From NCBI RefSeq assembly GCF_014653785.1, contig NZ_BNAS01000001.1, positions 1,188,952 through 1,252,951 of the forward strand: a stretch of 64,000 nucleotides of DNA, read 5' to 3'. Under the pieces are notes generated by a model that made no database searches, had not been told where the DNA came from, and saw nothing but the letters and a program-made list of their open reading frames with translations. Below, one piece after another: positions 9,072 through 17,935 of this stretch; positions within the stretch are counted from its first letter, which is position 1; every line of letters begins with the position of its first letter. Both the position numbers and the translations under genes were made by a program. The stretch is from Promicromonospora soli. Its GTDB lineage: Bacteria; Actinomycetota; Actinomycetes; Actinomycetales; Cellulomonadaceae.

Positions 9072-9622
9072 GCCCCGGCGAACCGTGTCCGGGCCAGCAC
9101 CACCAGCTCGGTCAACTCGGGGTTCGGCAGCGAGTCGACGTCCCACCAGCGCACATCCAGGGACTCCGCCGAGACCACGGGCTCGGCATCCGGCTCCGCC
9201 ACGGCCACGAACCGTACGTCCAGGTGGCGTACCGGGCGGACCGAGTCGCCCATGCCCGGCCGGCAGAACGGCACCTCGTGCTCGTCCAGATGCACCGGCA
9301 CGCGCTCGACCCACAGCGGCAGCCCCGACTCCTCGCGCACCTCCCGCTCAGCGGCGTCGGCCAGCGTGCGATCGCCCATCTCGAGGTGACCGCCGAACTG
9401 GAACCATCGCCTGGCCTTCGCGTGGAGTGTCAGGAGCACCCGCTCGCCGTCGTGCGACAGCACCAGGGTCGACGCTGTGATGTGGTCGGGCACGCAGTCC
9501 CGCCAGACACCGTCGTCGTGCGCCTCGAGGTGCCGGACGTACCGAACGCGCAGGCGTTCCTGGTGGTCAGCAGGCGCCGTCCAGTCGGCAAGGACGGTCA
9601 ACGCGTCGTCGTGCAGCGTCAC
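9068..9622 (-). CDS. Nudix hydrolase
   Basis: A 184-aa pyrophosphohydrolase of the Nudix family. The Nudix box is GGHLEMGDRTLADAAEREVREESG (about residues 79-102), split here only for description: Gly-His-x-Glu opening and the catalytic Arg-Glu-x-x-Glu-Glu end are intact. The box opens with GD rather than GE, a variant common in actinobacterial members. The start is GTG at 9622, two bases after the FAH stop, so translation is probably coupled. Substrate unknown; the position in an operon with an FAH-family enzyme gives no firm clue. Confidence 0.9.
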   Translation of the reverse strand: MTLHDDALTVLADWTAPADHQERLRVRYVRHLEAHDDGVWRDCVPDHITASTLVLSHDGERVLLTLHAKARRWFQFGGHLEMGDRTLADAAEREVREESGLPLWVERVPVHLDEHEVPFCRPGMGDSVRPVRHLDVRFVAVAEPDAEPVVSAESLDVRWWDVDSLPNPELTELVVLARTRFAGA

Positions 9623-9624
9623 CC

Positions 9625-10413
9625 TCAGGCCCGCCGCACCACCGGGTTGCTGAGCACGCCGAGGCCTTCGATCTCGACCTCTACCCGGTCGCCCGCGTCC
9701 ATCAGTCCGACGCCGGCGGGGGTCCCGGTGAGGATCACGTCGCCCGGCAGCAGGGTCATGGCCTCGGAGACGAACGACACCAGGAACGGCACGTCGAACA
9801 CCAGGTCCCTGGTCCGCCCGTCCTGCTTGGTCTCGCCGTTCAGGCGGGACACCACGCCGACGTCCTCCGGGTTCACGTCCGTGTCGATCCACGGCCCCAG
9901 CGGGCACGACGTGTCGAAACCCTTGGCACGGCCCCACTGGCCGTCCGTCTTCTGCGCATCGCGCGCCGAGACGTCGTTGGCGCAGGTGTAGCCCAGCACG
10001 TACGCCATCGCGTTCTGCGGCGACACGTCCTTGCACACCTTGCCGATCACGACAGCCAGCTCGGCCTCGTACCCCACCTCGATGGTCCAGTCGGGCAGCA
10101 CGATGGGGTCGTCCGGCCCGACCACCGACGTGTTCGGCTTGAGGAACAGCATCGGCGACGTCGGGACGTCGTTGCCGAACTCGGCGGCGTGCGCGGCATA
10201 GTTGCGCCCCACCGCCACCACCTTCGACCGGGGGATGACCGGGGCGAGCAGCCGGACGCCGTCGCCCAGCTCGATGCGCTCGCCGGTCGGCATGGCCGGC
10301 ATGTACAGGGGGTCGCCGCCCAGGACGGCGAGGAACGTCTTGTCGCCCTCCTGCTGAACGAGGGCGAAGCGGGGGTCGTCTCCGGTGGTAAATCTCGCGA
10401 TACGCACGAGCAC
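9625..10413 (-). CDS. Fumarylacetoacetate hydrolase (FAH) family protein
   Basis: A 262-aa enzyme of the FAH/2-hydroxyhepta-2,4-diene-1,7-dioate isomerase family, which hydrolyse, decarboxylate or isomerise beta-diketo acids using a divalent metal. A short N-terminal domain precedes the FAH fold starting at VVAVGRNYAAHAAEFG (about residue 65). Metal ligands are expected in EVGYEAELAVVIGK (about 111-124; Glu-x-Glu) and in CANDVSARD (about 143-151), with the closing LLPGDVILTGTPAGVG motif near 225. The start is GTG at 10413. It lacks neighbours of an aromatic catabolic pathway, so it could equally be a housekeeping oxaloacetate decarboxylase/tautomerase-like member. Confidence 0.9.
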   Translation of the reverse strand: MLVRIARFTTGDDPRFALVQQEGDKTFLAVLGGDPLYMPAMPTGERIELGDGVRLLAPVIPRSKVVAVGRNYAAHAAEFGNDVPTSPMLFLKPNTSVVGPDDPIVLPDWTIEVGYEAELAVVIGKVCKDVSPQNAMAYVLGYTCANDVSARDAQKTDGQWGRAKGFDTSCPLGPWIDTDVNPEDVGVVSRLNGETKQDGRTRDLVFDVPFLVSFVSEAMTLLPGDVILTGTPAGVGLMDAGDRVEVEIEGLGVLSNPVVRRA

Positions 10414-10432
10414 AATCTACGTCCCACAATTC

Positions 10433-10493
10433 GTTGTGGGCGCGATCGTTGCGCCTACCCGTCCGTTTTAGGCGCAACGATCGCGCCCACAAC
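10433..10493. terminator. Long perfect hairpin, dispersed repeat family copy 1
   Basis: Perfect 24-nt arms (10433-10456 and 10470-10493) around a 13-nt loop. It lies downstream of the methyltransferase stop and upstream of the FAH start. The left arm is identical over all 24 bases to the left arm of the hairpin at 30721, so this is a dispersed element and not only a local terminator. Confidence 0.85.
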
Positions 10494-10502
10494 CAAGGTG
10501 GG

Positions 10503-11534
10503 TCAGGCGCGGGCCAGGACCTCGCCGTTCAGGACCGCGAACCAGCCGTCCGGCGCCGCGGCCCACTCGCGCCAGCCCTGGGCGAGCTGCTCGAGGGCTA
10601 CGTCGTCCGCGAGCGCCGAGTCCTTGGCCTGGACCGCGAAGTTGGACTGGGTGCAGCGCTCGGCCCACAGGCCTCCCCACCAGGTGCGGTCGTCGGGGGT
10701 GGCGTAGCACCAGACGCTCGCGCCGGGCTCGATCGTGGCGGGGTCGAAGCCGGCGTCCCTCACCCAGGAGGCGAGGCGGCGGCCGGCGTCGGGCTCGAAG
10801 CCGTAGGCGTGCGTGACCTCGTGGTACAGCATGTTCCACTCGGTGAGCTCGGCAGACTCGGGGTACCAGGTCATGGCGTCGTAGTCGGCGTCGCGCACCG
10901 CGACGAACCCGCCCGGCTTGGCTACGCGCTTCATCTCGCGCAGGGCGGCCACCGGGTCGGACAGGTGCTGCAGGAGCTGGTGCGCGAAGACGACGTCGAA
11001 CGAGTCGTCCTCGAACGGCAGCTCGTACGCGTTGGCGTGCTCGAAGCTGATGTTTTTCGTACCGTGCGCGTCGGCGAGTCCGCGCGCCGACTCCAGGACG
11101 TCGTCGGACGCGTCCACGCCCACGACGCTGCCCTGTGTCAGCCGCTCGGCCAGGTCGACGGTGACGGTGCCGGGCCCGCAGCCGACGTCGAGCAGCGTCA
11201 TGTCGGAGAGCAGGTGGGGCAGCAGGAAGGCCGCGGAGTTCGCCGCCGTCCGTCGCCGGTGGGAGCGCAGCACGGACTCGTGGTGCCCGTGCGTGTACGA
11301 CTCGGACTCCTTGGTCAGGTCCTTCACCGCGCCCGGGCTGTTCAGGCCCGACCGGCTGCTCGGGGCGTCGACCGCGTCGATCGGGTCGGTCCCCGCCGGC
11401 TTGCCGCGGTCTCGGGAGGCGCCGCCGGCCCCCTCGTTCCCGCCGTTGCTGTACGTATTACCGAACGCGTCGCTGAGCTTGTGGCTCGACGTGTCAGTGC
11501 GGGCCATGTCGAACTCGTTGCCGCTGCCGGTCAT
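10503..11534 (-). CDS. SAM-dependent methyltransferase, class I
   Basis: A 343-aa protein with a Rossmann-type methyltransferase core: motif I LLDVGCGPGTVTVDLA (about residues 114-129), an acidic residue at the end of strand two (GVDASDD), and the later SFDVVFAHQLLQHL and REMKRVAKPGG segments (about 175-205). This resembles UbiE/Methyltransf_11 enzymes. The first 90 residues are unusual, low in complexity and rich in Gly, Ser and Asp, and carry no domain I recognise; an internal ATG at 11507 would shorten them slightly. It diverges from the membrane acyltransferase gene 129 bp away. The methyl acceptor is unknown. Confidence 0.88.
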   Translation of the reverse strand: MTGSGNEFDMARTDTSSHKLSDAFGNTYSNGGNEGAGGASRDRGKPAGTDPIDAVDAPSSRSGLNSPGAVKDLTKESESYTHGHHESVLRSHRRRTAANSAAFLLPHLLSDMTLLDVGCGPGTVTVDLAERLTQGSVVGVDASDDVLESARGLADAHGTKNISFEHANAYELPFEDDSFDVVFAHQLLQHLSDPVAALREMKRVAKPGGFVAVRDADYDAMTWYPESAELTEWNMLYHEVTHAYGFEPDAGRRLASWVRDAGFDPATIEPGASVWCYATPDDRTWWGGLWAERCTQSNFAVQAKDSALADDVALEQLAQGWREWAAAPDGWFAVLNGEVLARA

Positions 11535-11663
11535 GGCCGCACTGTATGTGCGACGCGCAGTGCGGCACACCTTCGTTCTCATCCTTCGGGACGGGTTGTG
11601 CAGCTGCCCAGCCGACGGCGTGGCCGGCGCGCGTCGGCGTCGGCGACGCGCAAGGATGCGCGC

Positions 11664-13085
11664 ATGCCCACGCTTGCCCAGCCGTTCGACAGGCCGTTCG
11701 AAGAACCTGCCGGCCAGTCCTCCGAGCAGCCCTCCCGCGCGCCCGCCGACACATCCGCAGGCACGTCCGCCGACAAGGCGACCGGGAAGCCCGCCGGCGG
11801 GGCCTCTCGCGGGACAATCGGCAGGGTGCGCAACAGACTGCTCGGCGGCCCGGGCCGCGTTCTCGGGGCCGACATCGCCCGGGGTGTCGCCGTGCTCGGG
11901 ATGTTCACGGCGCACGTCGGCGTGACCTCCGGGGACATCAGCACGCTCGAGGGCTGGCTGAGCCTGGCGCACGGGCGCTCGTCGATCCTGTTCGCGACGG
12001 TCGCGGGGCTGTCCCTGGCGCTGTTCACCGGGGGCGCCAAGCCCGTGACGGGCGAGGCGATGCGCACCGCGCGCGCCCGGATCCTCGTGCGCGCCGTCCT
12101 GCTGATGGCCCTGGTCGCGGTGCTCGACCTCTTCGGGACGCGGGTGCTGCTCATCCTCGGCTTCTATGCCGCGTACTTCGTGCTGGCCCTGCCGTTCCTG
12201 CGTATGCCGCCGGTGCGGCTGGCGGCGATCGCGGTGATCATCGCGGTGGTCGGGCCGGTCCTCGTGTACTACGGGCCGGAGGCGCTGGCCCGGGCCGGGC
12301 TGCGGGCCCCGCACGACGGTTCCGGCGCCGCCACCGACTTCCTCCTCACGGGCCACTACCCCGCCCTGGTCTGGATGGCGTACGTGCTCGCCGGGCTGGC
12401 GATAGGACGCTGCGACCTGCGGTCGCCGACGGTGCACCTTGGCCTGGTCGCCGGCGGGTTCGGCGTGGCGGCCCTGAGCTCGATCGCTTCGGCCACCCTG
12501 GTGGCCGACGCCGGAGGCCGGCTCGCCATCGAGGGACAGATCGCCATCACGTCGTCTGAGAACGGCCTGGCTCCGCCCTGGTCCGACCCCTGGCCGCCGG
12601 TGTCCGGCCTGTACCTCGAGGGTCCGCACGACGACACGATGTTCGAGGCCATCGGCTCCGGCGGGTTCGCGCTCGGCGTCCTGGGGCTGTGCCTGCTGGT
12701 CGGCGCCGCTGTCGGCCTCGGGGTGGGCGGCCGGACCGCCGACGGCGGCGGGCCGGCCGGGTGGCTCGGACGGGTCCTGCGGTGGGTGGTGCTGGTGGTC
12801 GCGACGCCGCTGGCCGCCGTCGGCGCTCTGGCGCTGACCGTCTACTCCCTGCAGATCGCCGCCATCTGGTGGTGGACCCGCACCTACTGGGACCTGCTCG
12901 AACCAGAGACCAACGAGCCGCTCGGGTGGATGGTGCTCATCACCCTCGCGGCGGCCACGCTGTGGCGGGCGCTGCTGGGCCGAGGCCCCCTGGAGCGCCT
13001 GTTCGGGAGGGTCGCCCGCAAGGCGTTTCCGGCGTCGGCATCGAGCCGGGCGTCAGGCGAGCCGGCTGATCAGAACCTCACCTGA
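11664..13085 (+). CDS. Membrane acyltransferase-like protein (DUF1624/DUF418, HGSNAT-type)
   Basis: A polytopic membrane protein of 473 aa. After a 55-residue polar tail rich in Pro, Ala and Ser comes the motif GRVLGADIARGVAVLGMFTAHVG (about residues 65-87), typical of the heparan-alpha-glucosaminide N-acetyltransferase/DUF418 superfamily, followed by about nine hydrophobic helices and a C-terminal SLQIAAIWWW region. AAGGA lies seven bases before the ATG at 11664. Relatives transfer acyl groups across the membrane onto sugars, but many actinobacterial members are uncharacterised. The 3' end overlaps the convergent phzF gene by 16 bp. Confidence 0.82.
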   Translation: MPTLAQPFDRPFEEPAGQSSEQPSRAPADTSAGTSADKATGKPAGGASRGTIGRVRNRLLGGPGRVLGADIARGVAVLGMFTAHVGVTSGDISTLEGWLSLAHGRSSILFATVAGLSLALFTGGAKPVTGEAMRTARARILVRAVLLMALVAVLDLFGTRVLLILGFYAAYFVLALPFLRMPPVRLAAIAVIIAVVGPVLVYYGPEALARAGLRAPHDGSGAATDFLLTGHYPALVWMAYVLAGLAIGRCDLRSPTVHLGLVAGGFGVAALSSIASATLVADAGGRLAIEGQIAITSSENGLAPPWSDPWPPVSGLYLEGPHDDTMFEAIGSGGFALGVLGLCLLVGAAVGLGVGGRTADGGGPAGWLGRVLRWVVLVVATPLAAVGALALTVYSLQIAAIWWWTRTYWDLLEPETNEPLGWMVLITLAAATLWRALLGRGPLERLFGRVARKAFPASASSRASGEPADQNLT

Positions 13086-13945
13086 CCGGCGATCGTCGTG
13101 ATCGTGTCGCCGCCGACCCACACCTCACCGTCGGGCAGCTTCTCGACGTGCACGCGGCCGCTGCGACCCAGCACGGTCCCCTGCGACGCGACGTACGACG
13201 ACGGCAGCACGTCCCCGGCGAGCCACTCGCCCAGGCCCGCGTTGAGGCTGCCGGTGACCGGGTCCTCCGCGACGCCGATGGCCGGTACGAACGCACGCAC
13301 CTCGACCGCCGGCTCGCCGGCCCCGTACTCGCCCACGACGCCGACCCCGTACTCGCCGACCACACCGAGCTTCAGGTCGCCCATCGCCGGGTAGTCGGGC
13401 TCCAGCCCGAGCACGGCCTCCGCGTCACGTAGCTGGACCGCCACCCAGCCGGGGCCGTTGTCGACCCAGGCCGAGCGGACGACGTCGGACACGTCGATGC
13501 GCAGCGACCGCGCGATCTGCTCGGCATGGGCGTCGTCGACCGCGCCCGAACGCACCAGGGGCGGCCCGGCGAACGCCAGGCGTTCCCCCTCGCCGACGGC
13601 ATCCCGCCGCACGCGCACCAGGCCCACGCCGCACTCCTGGACCACGTCCTGCCCGCGGGGCTCGCCGCCCGCCTCCAGCCACGCGTGCGCTGTGCCGAGC
13701 GTCGGGTGCCCGGCGAACGGCAGCTCGCCGCCAGGGGTCCAGATCCGCACGCGGTAGTCGGCGCCGGCGTCCCGCCCAGCGTCCGTCGGGGTGAGCAGGA
13801 ACGTGGTCTCCGAGAGGTTGGTCCACCGGGCGAAGGCGGCCATCTGGTCGTCGGAGACGCCGTCGGCGTCGTGCACGACGGCGACGGGGTTGCCGCCCGT
13901 CGGGGCCGAGGAGAAGACGTTTACCTGGCGGAACGGGAGGCTCAT
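13070..13945 (-). CDS. PhzF-family isomerase
   Basis: A 291-aa member of the PhzF/diaminopimelate-epimerase-like fold. Typical features are the opening QVNVFSSAPTGGNPVAVV (about residues 7-24), the NLSETTFLL segment with the conserved catalytic Glu (about 43-51), the TPGGELPFAGHPTLGTAH motif (about 70-87), and EDPVTGSLNAGLGEWL near 225. Despite the name, most family members are unrelated to phenazine synthesis and their substrates are unknown. An eight-residue unit (VVGEYGVG then VVGEYGAG) is repeated back to back around residues 194-209, a small in-frame duplication. Confidence 0.9.
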   Translation of the reverse strand: MSLPFRQVNVFSSAPTGGNPVAVVHDADGVSDDQMAAFARWTNLSETTFLLTPTDAGRDAGADYRVRIWTPGGELPFAGHPTLGTAHAWLEAGGEPRGQDVVQECGVGLVRVRRDAVGEGERLAFAGPPLVRSGAVDDAHAEQIARSLRIDVSDVVRSAWVDNGPGWVAVQLRDAEAVLGLEPDYPAMGDLKLGVVGEYGVGVVGEYGAGEPAVEVRAFVPAIGVAEDPVTGSLNAGLGEWLAGDVLPSSYVASQGTVLGRSGRVHVEKLPDGEVWVGGDTITTIAGQVRF

Positions 13946-13976
13946 GCCGCATACGCTACCGATCCGGCAGCGCCTG

Positions 13977-14939
13977 TCAGGCCGGGAAGATGTTGTCCAG
14001 CTCGGCGAGGTCCTCCGCGGTCGGCGTCCAGGACCAGGCCCGGGCGTTGCTGCGCACCTGCTCGGGCCGGGTGGCCCCCGCGATCACCGACGACACCTCG
14101 GGCCGGGACAGCAGCCACGAGAACGCGACGTCGGTCTCGGTGACGCCGCGCTCCCGGCAGAACGCGCCGAACCGGTCCAGCGCCTCCCACGGCGCGGTCT
14201 CCAGCAGATGGCGCTTCGCGGTCACGAGGCGGGTGCCCCCGGGCCGGGCACCGCCGGAGTACTTGCCGGTCAGCAGGCCGTTCGCCAGGGGGAAGTACGG
14301 CAGCACGCCGATCCCGTACGCCTTCGCCGCGGGCAGCACCTCGCGCTCCACGCCCCGCGACAGCAGCGAGTACTCGTTCTGCGCAGAGACGAACCGCGTG
14401 CTGGTCGTCGACCGGGCGACGTGCTCTGCGTCGGCCACCTGCCAGCCCGTGAGGTTCGAGTGGCCCACGTAGCGGACCTTCCCGGAACGGACCAGGTCGT
14501 CGAGCGCGGCGAGCGTCTCGTCGATCGGGGTCGCCGGGTCGGGCGTGTGCAGCTGGTACAGGTCGATCCAGTCGGTGCCGAGCCGGCGCAGCGACGCCTC
14601 CGCCGCACGCACGATGTACCGGCGGGAGCCACGCGCCCCGAAGTCCGCGCCGTTCGCGCCGTTCATGTCGAGCCCGAACTTCGTGGCGATCAGCACGTCG
14701 TCCCGGCGGCCCTGCAGCGCGGCGCCGAGCAGCTCCTCGGAGAGCCCCGGACGGGCACCGTACCGGTCGGCCGTGTCGAAGAAGGTCACGCCCGCGTCGA
14801 TCGCGGCGTCGACCAGGGCCGTGGCGCCCTCGCTGGTCTCGGTGACGGTGCCGGTGCGGCCGAGGTTGTTGCACCCCAGGCCGACGACGGGAACGGACAG
14901 GCCGGAGCGCCCGAGGCGGCGCAGAGGAAGGTCGGACAT
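13977..14939 (-). CDS. Aldo/keto reductase
   Basis: A 320-aa NADPH-dependent TIM-barrel oxidoreductase. It shows the family signatures: LGLGCNNLGR-like N-terminal strand (about 19-29), GVTFFDTADRYG with catalytic Asp and Tyr (about 50-61), IATKFG with the catalytic Lys (about 83-88), the DLYQLHTPDP segment (about 128-137), and the SVIAGATRPEQV cofactor loop near 285. This layout fits the AKR11/YajO-type general stress reductases. It sits 31 bp downstream of nothing coupled: phzF follows on the same strand but with a clear gap. Its ATG shares bases with a possible start of the divergent glycosylase gene. Confidence 0.93.
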   Translation of the reverse strand: MSDLPLRRLGRSGLSVPVVGLGCNNLGRTGTVTETSEGATALVDAAIDAGVTFFDTADRYGARPGLSEELLGAALQGRRDDVLIATKFGLDMNGANGADFGARGSRRYIVRAAEASLRRLGTDWIDLYQLHTPDPATPIDETLAALDDLVRSGKVRYVGHSNLTGWQVADAEHVARSTTSTRFVSAQNEYSLLSRGVEREVLPAAKAYGIGVLPYFPLANGLLTGKYSGGARPGGTRLVTAKRHLLETAPWEALDRFGAFCRERGVTETDVAFSWLLSRPEVSSVIAGATRPEQVRSNARAWSWTPTAEDLAELDNIFPA

Positions 14940-15024
14940 GCTGGCACCCTACGACGGCCTCCGGTGGGATTCCGCCCCGCCGGAGCGGGCCGGGAGCCTG
15001 CCGTGGCGGCCGTACCCTGGACCG

Positions 15025-16041
15025 GTGAGCACAGTCCTCGGTTCGAATCACGAGCGTGCCGCCGAAGCGATGTTCCCCGAGGAGTGGCTGCCCGTCGCGG
15101 CGGCGCACGCCGAGCGTGCGGATGCGCTCACGGCCGTCTGGCGCGAGGCCCGCGCCGCCGGACGCAAGCACGCTGTCGAGGACTTCCTCTTCACCTACTA
15201 CCCCACCCGGATGACACACCTGCGCCGCTGGCACCCGGGCGCTGGCGTCGCCCTCGCGCTGCCTGACGGCGCCGCCGCGGAGGCTCCCGATCCCGATCCG
15301 GAGGACCGCGCGACATGGCGCTGGCACAGGACCACCAGGTCCGACGGCGCAACGCCCGGCGCCGTCGCTCCCGGCACACTCGACACCGTCACCCTCGACC
15401 TCGATGCCTTCCTCGCCGACCGCGGCGACACCGTGCGGTACGTGCGCGACCTGCTTTCGGCGACGGCGTCGCGCCCGGGGACGTTCGGCTGCTTCGGGCT
15501 CCACGAGTGGGCCATGGTCTACCGCGACCGGGAGGCGGGCCGGGACCAGCGGCACCCGCTGCCGCTGCGGCTCGGGCATGCCGGGACGGACGCCGTGGTC
15601 GAGGCGAACCCCGTGCGCTGCTCGCACTTCGACGCGTTCCGGTTCTTCACGCCGGAGGCGACGGGCCGCAACCAGCTCCAGCCCACCCGGGACGCGCAGA
15701 TCGGCATGGAACAGCCGGGCTGCCTGCACGCCAACATGGATCTCTACAAGTGGTGCCTCAAGCTCGGCCCGGCCGTGCCCGGCGACCTCCTGCTCGACGC
15801 GTTCGAGCTGGCCCGCGACATCCGGTGGACCGACATGGCCGCCTCGCCGTACGACGTGTCCGGGTACGGCGTCGCCGCCGTCGAGATCGAGACACCGCAG
15901 GGCAAGGCGGAGTACGTGCACCGGCAGCGGGAGTACGCGAGGCGGTCCGACGGTCTCCGTCGTCGGCTGCTCGACGTCTGCGACACGGTGCTCGCCACCC
16001 GCAACGCCATGGAACGGACCGCGACCAACGTTCCGCGGTAG
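15025..16041 (+). CDS. Conserved actinobacterial protein usually annotated 3-methyladenine DNA glycosylase
   Basis: A 338-aa protein containing VEDFLFTYYPTRMTHLRRWHPG (about residues 50-71, quoted as consecutive motif FLFTYYP and LRRWHPG), the diagnostic segment of a conserved actinobacterial family carried in databases as 3-methyladenine DNA glycosylase. Other conserved stretches are FGCFGLHEWAMVYR and DLYKWCLKLGP. I see no helix-hairpin-helix motif of classical glycosylases, so the enzymatic name is doubtful. I place the start at GTG 15025, which matches the length of relatives; an in-frame ATG at 14938 would overlap the divergent aldo/keto reductase start. Confidence 0.75.
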   Translation: MSTVLGSNHERAAEAMFPEEWLPVAAAHAERADALTAVWREARAAGRKHAVEDFLFTYYPTRMTHLRRWHPGAGVALALPDGAAAEAPDPDPEDRATWRWHRTTRSDGATPGAVAPGTLDTVTLDLDAFLADRGDTVRYVRDLLSATASRPGTFGCFGLHEWAMVYRDREAGRDQRHPLPLRLGHAGTDAVVEANPVRCSHFDAFRFFTPEATGRNQLQPTRDAQIGMEQPGCLHANMDLYKWCLKLGPAVPGDLLLDAFELARDIRWTDMAASPYDVSGYGVAAVEIETPQGKAEYVHRQREYARRSDGLRRRLLDVCDTVLATRNAMERTATNVPR

Positions 16042-16143
16042 GGCCCTGCCGTACTGCCCCAGCCGGTGCGCGATGTTGTCCAATGCCCGCGGGCACCATG
16101 AACCAGGAGCACTTTTTCACCCGCTCTATGGGAGGATGGTCCT

Positions 16144-16998
16144 GTGTCGAGCGCGCTCGTCGGCATCAGTCCGACGCCCGTCGAAGTACCGCCCGTCGTA
16201 CACGCCTTGGCCGGACGGCTGCGGTCCGGGGCGACGGTCGTTCCCGTATGGCGCAACGAGTACGGCGGTATCACGGTCCGGCTCGAGGAGCCCGAGGAAG
16301 CGCCTGGTGCGAGCTCGTATCTCAAGTGGGTGGCCCCCGGCGCGGCCTGCCCGGACCCCCTGGCCGAGGCCGACCGTCTGGTCTGGGCCGACTCGTTCAC
16401 CGCGGTCCCCCGCGCGCTGGAGGCCGGCCGAGACACGTACGGCTCCTGGCTGCTCACGGCGGCCGTCGAGGTCGACGGCGCGGTAGCGACCTCGGCCATC
16501 GAGCCCCGGTGGCAGGGCCTGGCGGCGCGCTCGGCGATCGCGATCGGCGTGGGCCTGCGCCGCTTCCACGACGCGCTCCCCACGGACACCTGCCCGTTCG
16601 TCCGCACGGCCCAGCTGCGCGTCGCCGCGCTCACGACCGGCCCGACGGCTCCGCCGACCGCCGCGGAGCGGGCCACGATCGCCGCCGCCCTCGGGAACCC
16701 CCCGCCGGTCGACCGGCTCGTGGTGTGCCACGGCGACCCCACGGTGCCGAACACCCTCCTGGACGGCGTCGGCCGGTTCGCGGCCCACGTCGACGTCGGT
16801 GACCTGGGCGTGGCGGACCGCTGGTCCGACATCGCGGTCACCACCCGCAGCGTCACCCGTCGCTACGGTGCCGGCCTGGAGCCGCTGGTGCTCGCCGCGT
16901 ACGGCGTAGCGCCCGACCCCGAGCGGACCACGTACTACCGGGCCCTGTGGGACGTCGAGGAGGCCGCCCGTGCCGGTCAGCGGCGGCGCGCGTCGTAG
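16144..16998 (+). CDS. APH(3')-like phosphotransferase, paralog 1
   Basis: A 284-aa kinase of the aminoglycoside phosphotransferase/choline kinase fold. The catalytic loop VCHGDPTVPNTL (about residues 194-205, with His-Gly-Asp and Asn) and the Mg-binding segment HVDVGDLGVADRWSDIA (about 215-231) closely match APH(3') enzymes. The N-lobe lysine is probably in SYLKWV (about 60-65). GGGAGG lies nine bases before the GTG start. The next gene is a clear paralog. Substrate is unknown: many chromosomal actinobacterial members do not confer resistance, so this should not be read as a proven resistance gene. Confidence 0.85.
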   Translation: MSSALVGISPTPVEVPPVVHALAGRLRSGATVVPVWRNEYGGITVRLEEPEEAPGASSYLKWVAPGAACPDPLAEADRLVWADSFTAVPRALEAGRDTYGSWLLTAAVEVDGAVATSAIEPRWQGLAARSAIAIGVGLRRFHDALPTDTCPFVRTAQLRVAALTTGPTAPPTAAERATIAAALGNPPPVDRLVVCHGDPTVPNTLLDGVGRFAAHVDVGDLGVADRWSDIAVTTRSVTRRYGAGLEPLVLAAYGVAPDPERTTYYRALWDVEEAARAGQRRRAS

Positions 16999-17103
16999 AC
17001 GCGGTGCATCAGCCGGCATCCATCGTTCGGAGGAGGGCCGGCCGCCCGTGCGGAGTGAGAAAACACGTCGTAGTTCCTTGGCGGCGTCTGAGACGCTGGC
17101 CAC

Positions 17104-17916
17104 ATGACCATCCCCTCCGACGCGATAGCGGTGCCCGACGTCGTGCGGGAGCTCGCCGGCGACGGCCTCGTCACGCCGGCCTGGCGCAACGAGCTGGGCG
17201 GCCTCACGTTCCGTGTCGAACCGTTCGGCGCTAATCCGCTAGAGGCTCAGGACGCGACGCGGCGCGCCTACTTCGTGAAGTGGTCGCCGCGCACGGACCG
17301 GGCCCTGGCCGAGGACGTCGATCTCGCCGACGAGGCGGCTCGGATGCGGTGGGCGGCGCCGTACACCCCGGTGCCGCAGGTACTGGAGGTCGGCGCCGAC
17401 GAGAACGCGGAATGGCTGGCGACGGTCGCGATCGAGGCACGCTCCGCCGTCGACCCGCGCTGGCTGGCCGAGCCCGAGACCGCGGCCCGCGCCATCGGGG
17501 CGGGGCTGCGGGCTCTGCACGACGCCCTGCCCGTCGACGAGTGCCCCTGGACCTGGAGCATCGAGGACCGGATCGCGGGCGCCGAGGCCCGGGCGGCCGC
17601 GGGCCTCCCGTCCGACGGCTGGTCGGCCGAGGCGCGCGCCCGCGTCGCCGATGCACCCGACCACGACCGCCTCGTCGTCTGCCACGGCGACGCATGCGCG
17701 CCCAACACCCTGCTCGCCGACGACGGCAGCTGGGCCGCGCACGTCGACCTCGGCTCCCTCGGCGTCGCCGACCGCTGGGCCGACCTCGCGATCGCGACGT
17801 ACAGCCTGGGCTGGAACTTCGGCGCCGGGTACGAGCACCTGGTCTACGAGGCGTACGGGATCGAGGAGGACCCGGACCGGGTCGCCTACTACCGGATCCT
17901 GTGGGACCTGGGCTGA
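17104..17916 (+). CDS. APH(3')-like phosphotransferase, paralog 2
   Basis: A 270-aa paralog of the preceding gene, sharing the opening pattern (VVRELAGDGLVTPAWRNELGG against VVHALAGRL...VPVWRNEYGG), the catalytic VCHGDACAPNTL and the metal-binding HVDLGSLGVADRWADLA, as well as the ending DRVAYYRILWDLG. The lysine of the N-lobe is in YFVKWSP. The 105-bp gap before it holds no obvious terminator, so the two may share a transcript. The pair most likely arose by tandem duplication, now strongly diverged. Substrate unknown. Confidence 0.85.
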   Translation: MTIPSDAIAVPDVVRELAGDGLVTPAWRNELGGLTFRVEPFGANPLEAQDATRRAYFVKWSPRTDRALAEDVDLADEAARMRWAAPYTPVPQVLEVGADENAEWLATVAIEARSAVDPRWLAEPETAARAIGAGLRALHDALPVDECPWTWSIEDRIAGAEARAAAGLPSDGWSAEARARVADAPDHDRLVVCHGDACAPNTLLADDGSWAAHVDLGSLGVADRWADLAIATYSLGWNFGAGYEHLVYEAYGIEEDPDRVAYYRILWDLG

Positions 17917-17935
17917 CCGGTCCGGGACGGACCCG

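Noticed and set aside
13070-13945. Phenazine biosynthesis locus
   Set aside because: Only a PhzF-family protein is present; no phzA-E or phzG genes are nearby, and most PhzF relatives are unrelated to phenazines.
16144-17916. Acquired antibiotic-resistance cassette
   Set aside because: Base composition and codon use look like the neighbours, and there are no integron, transposon or plasmid marks.
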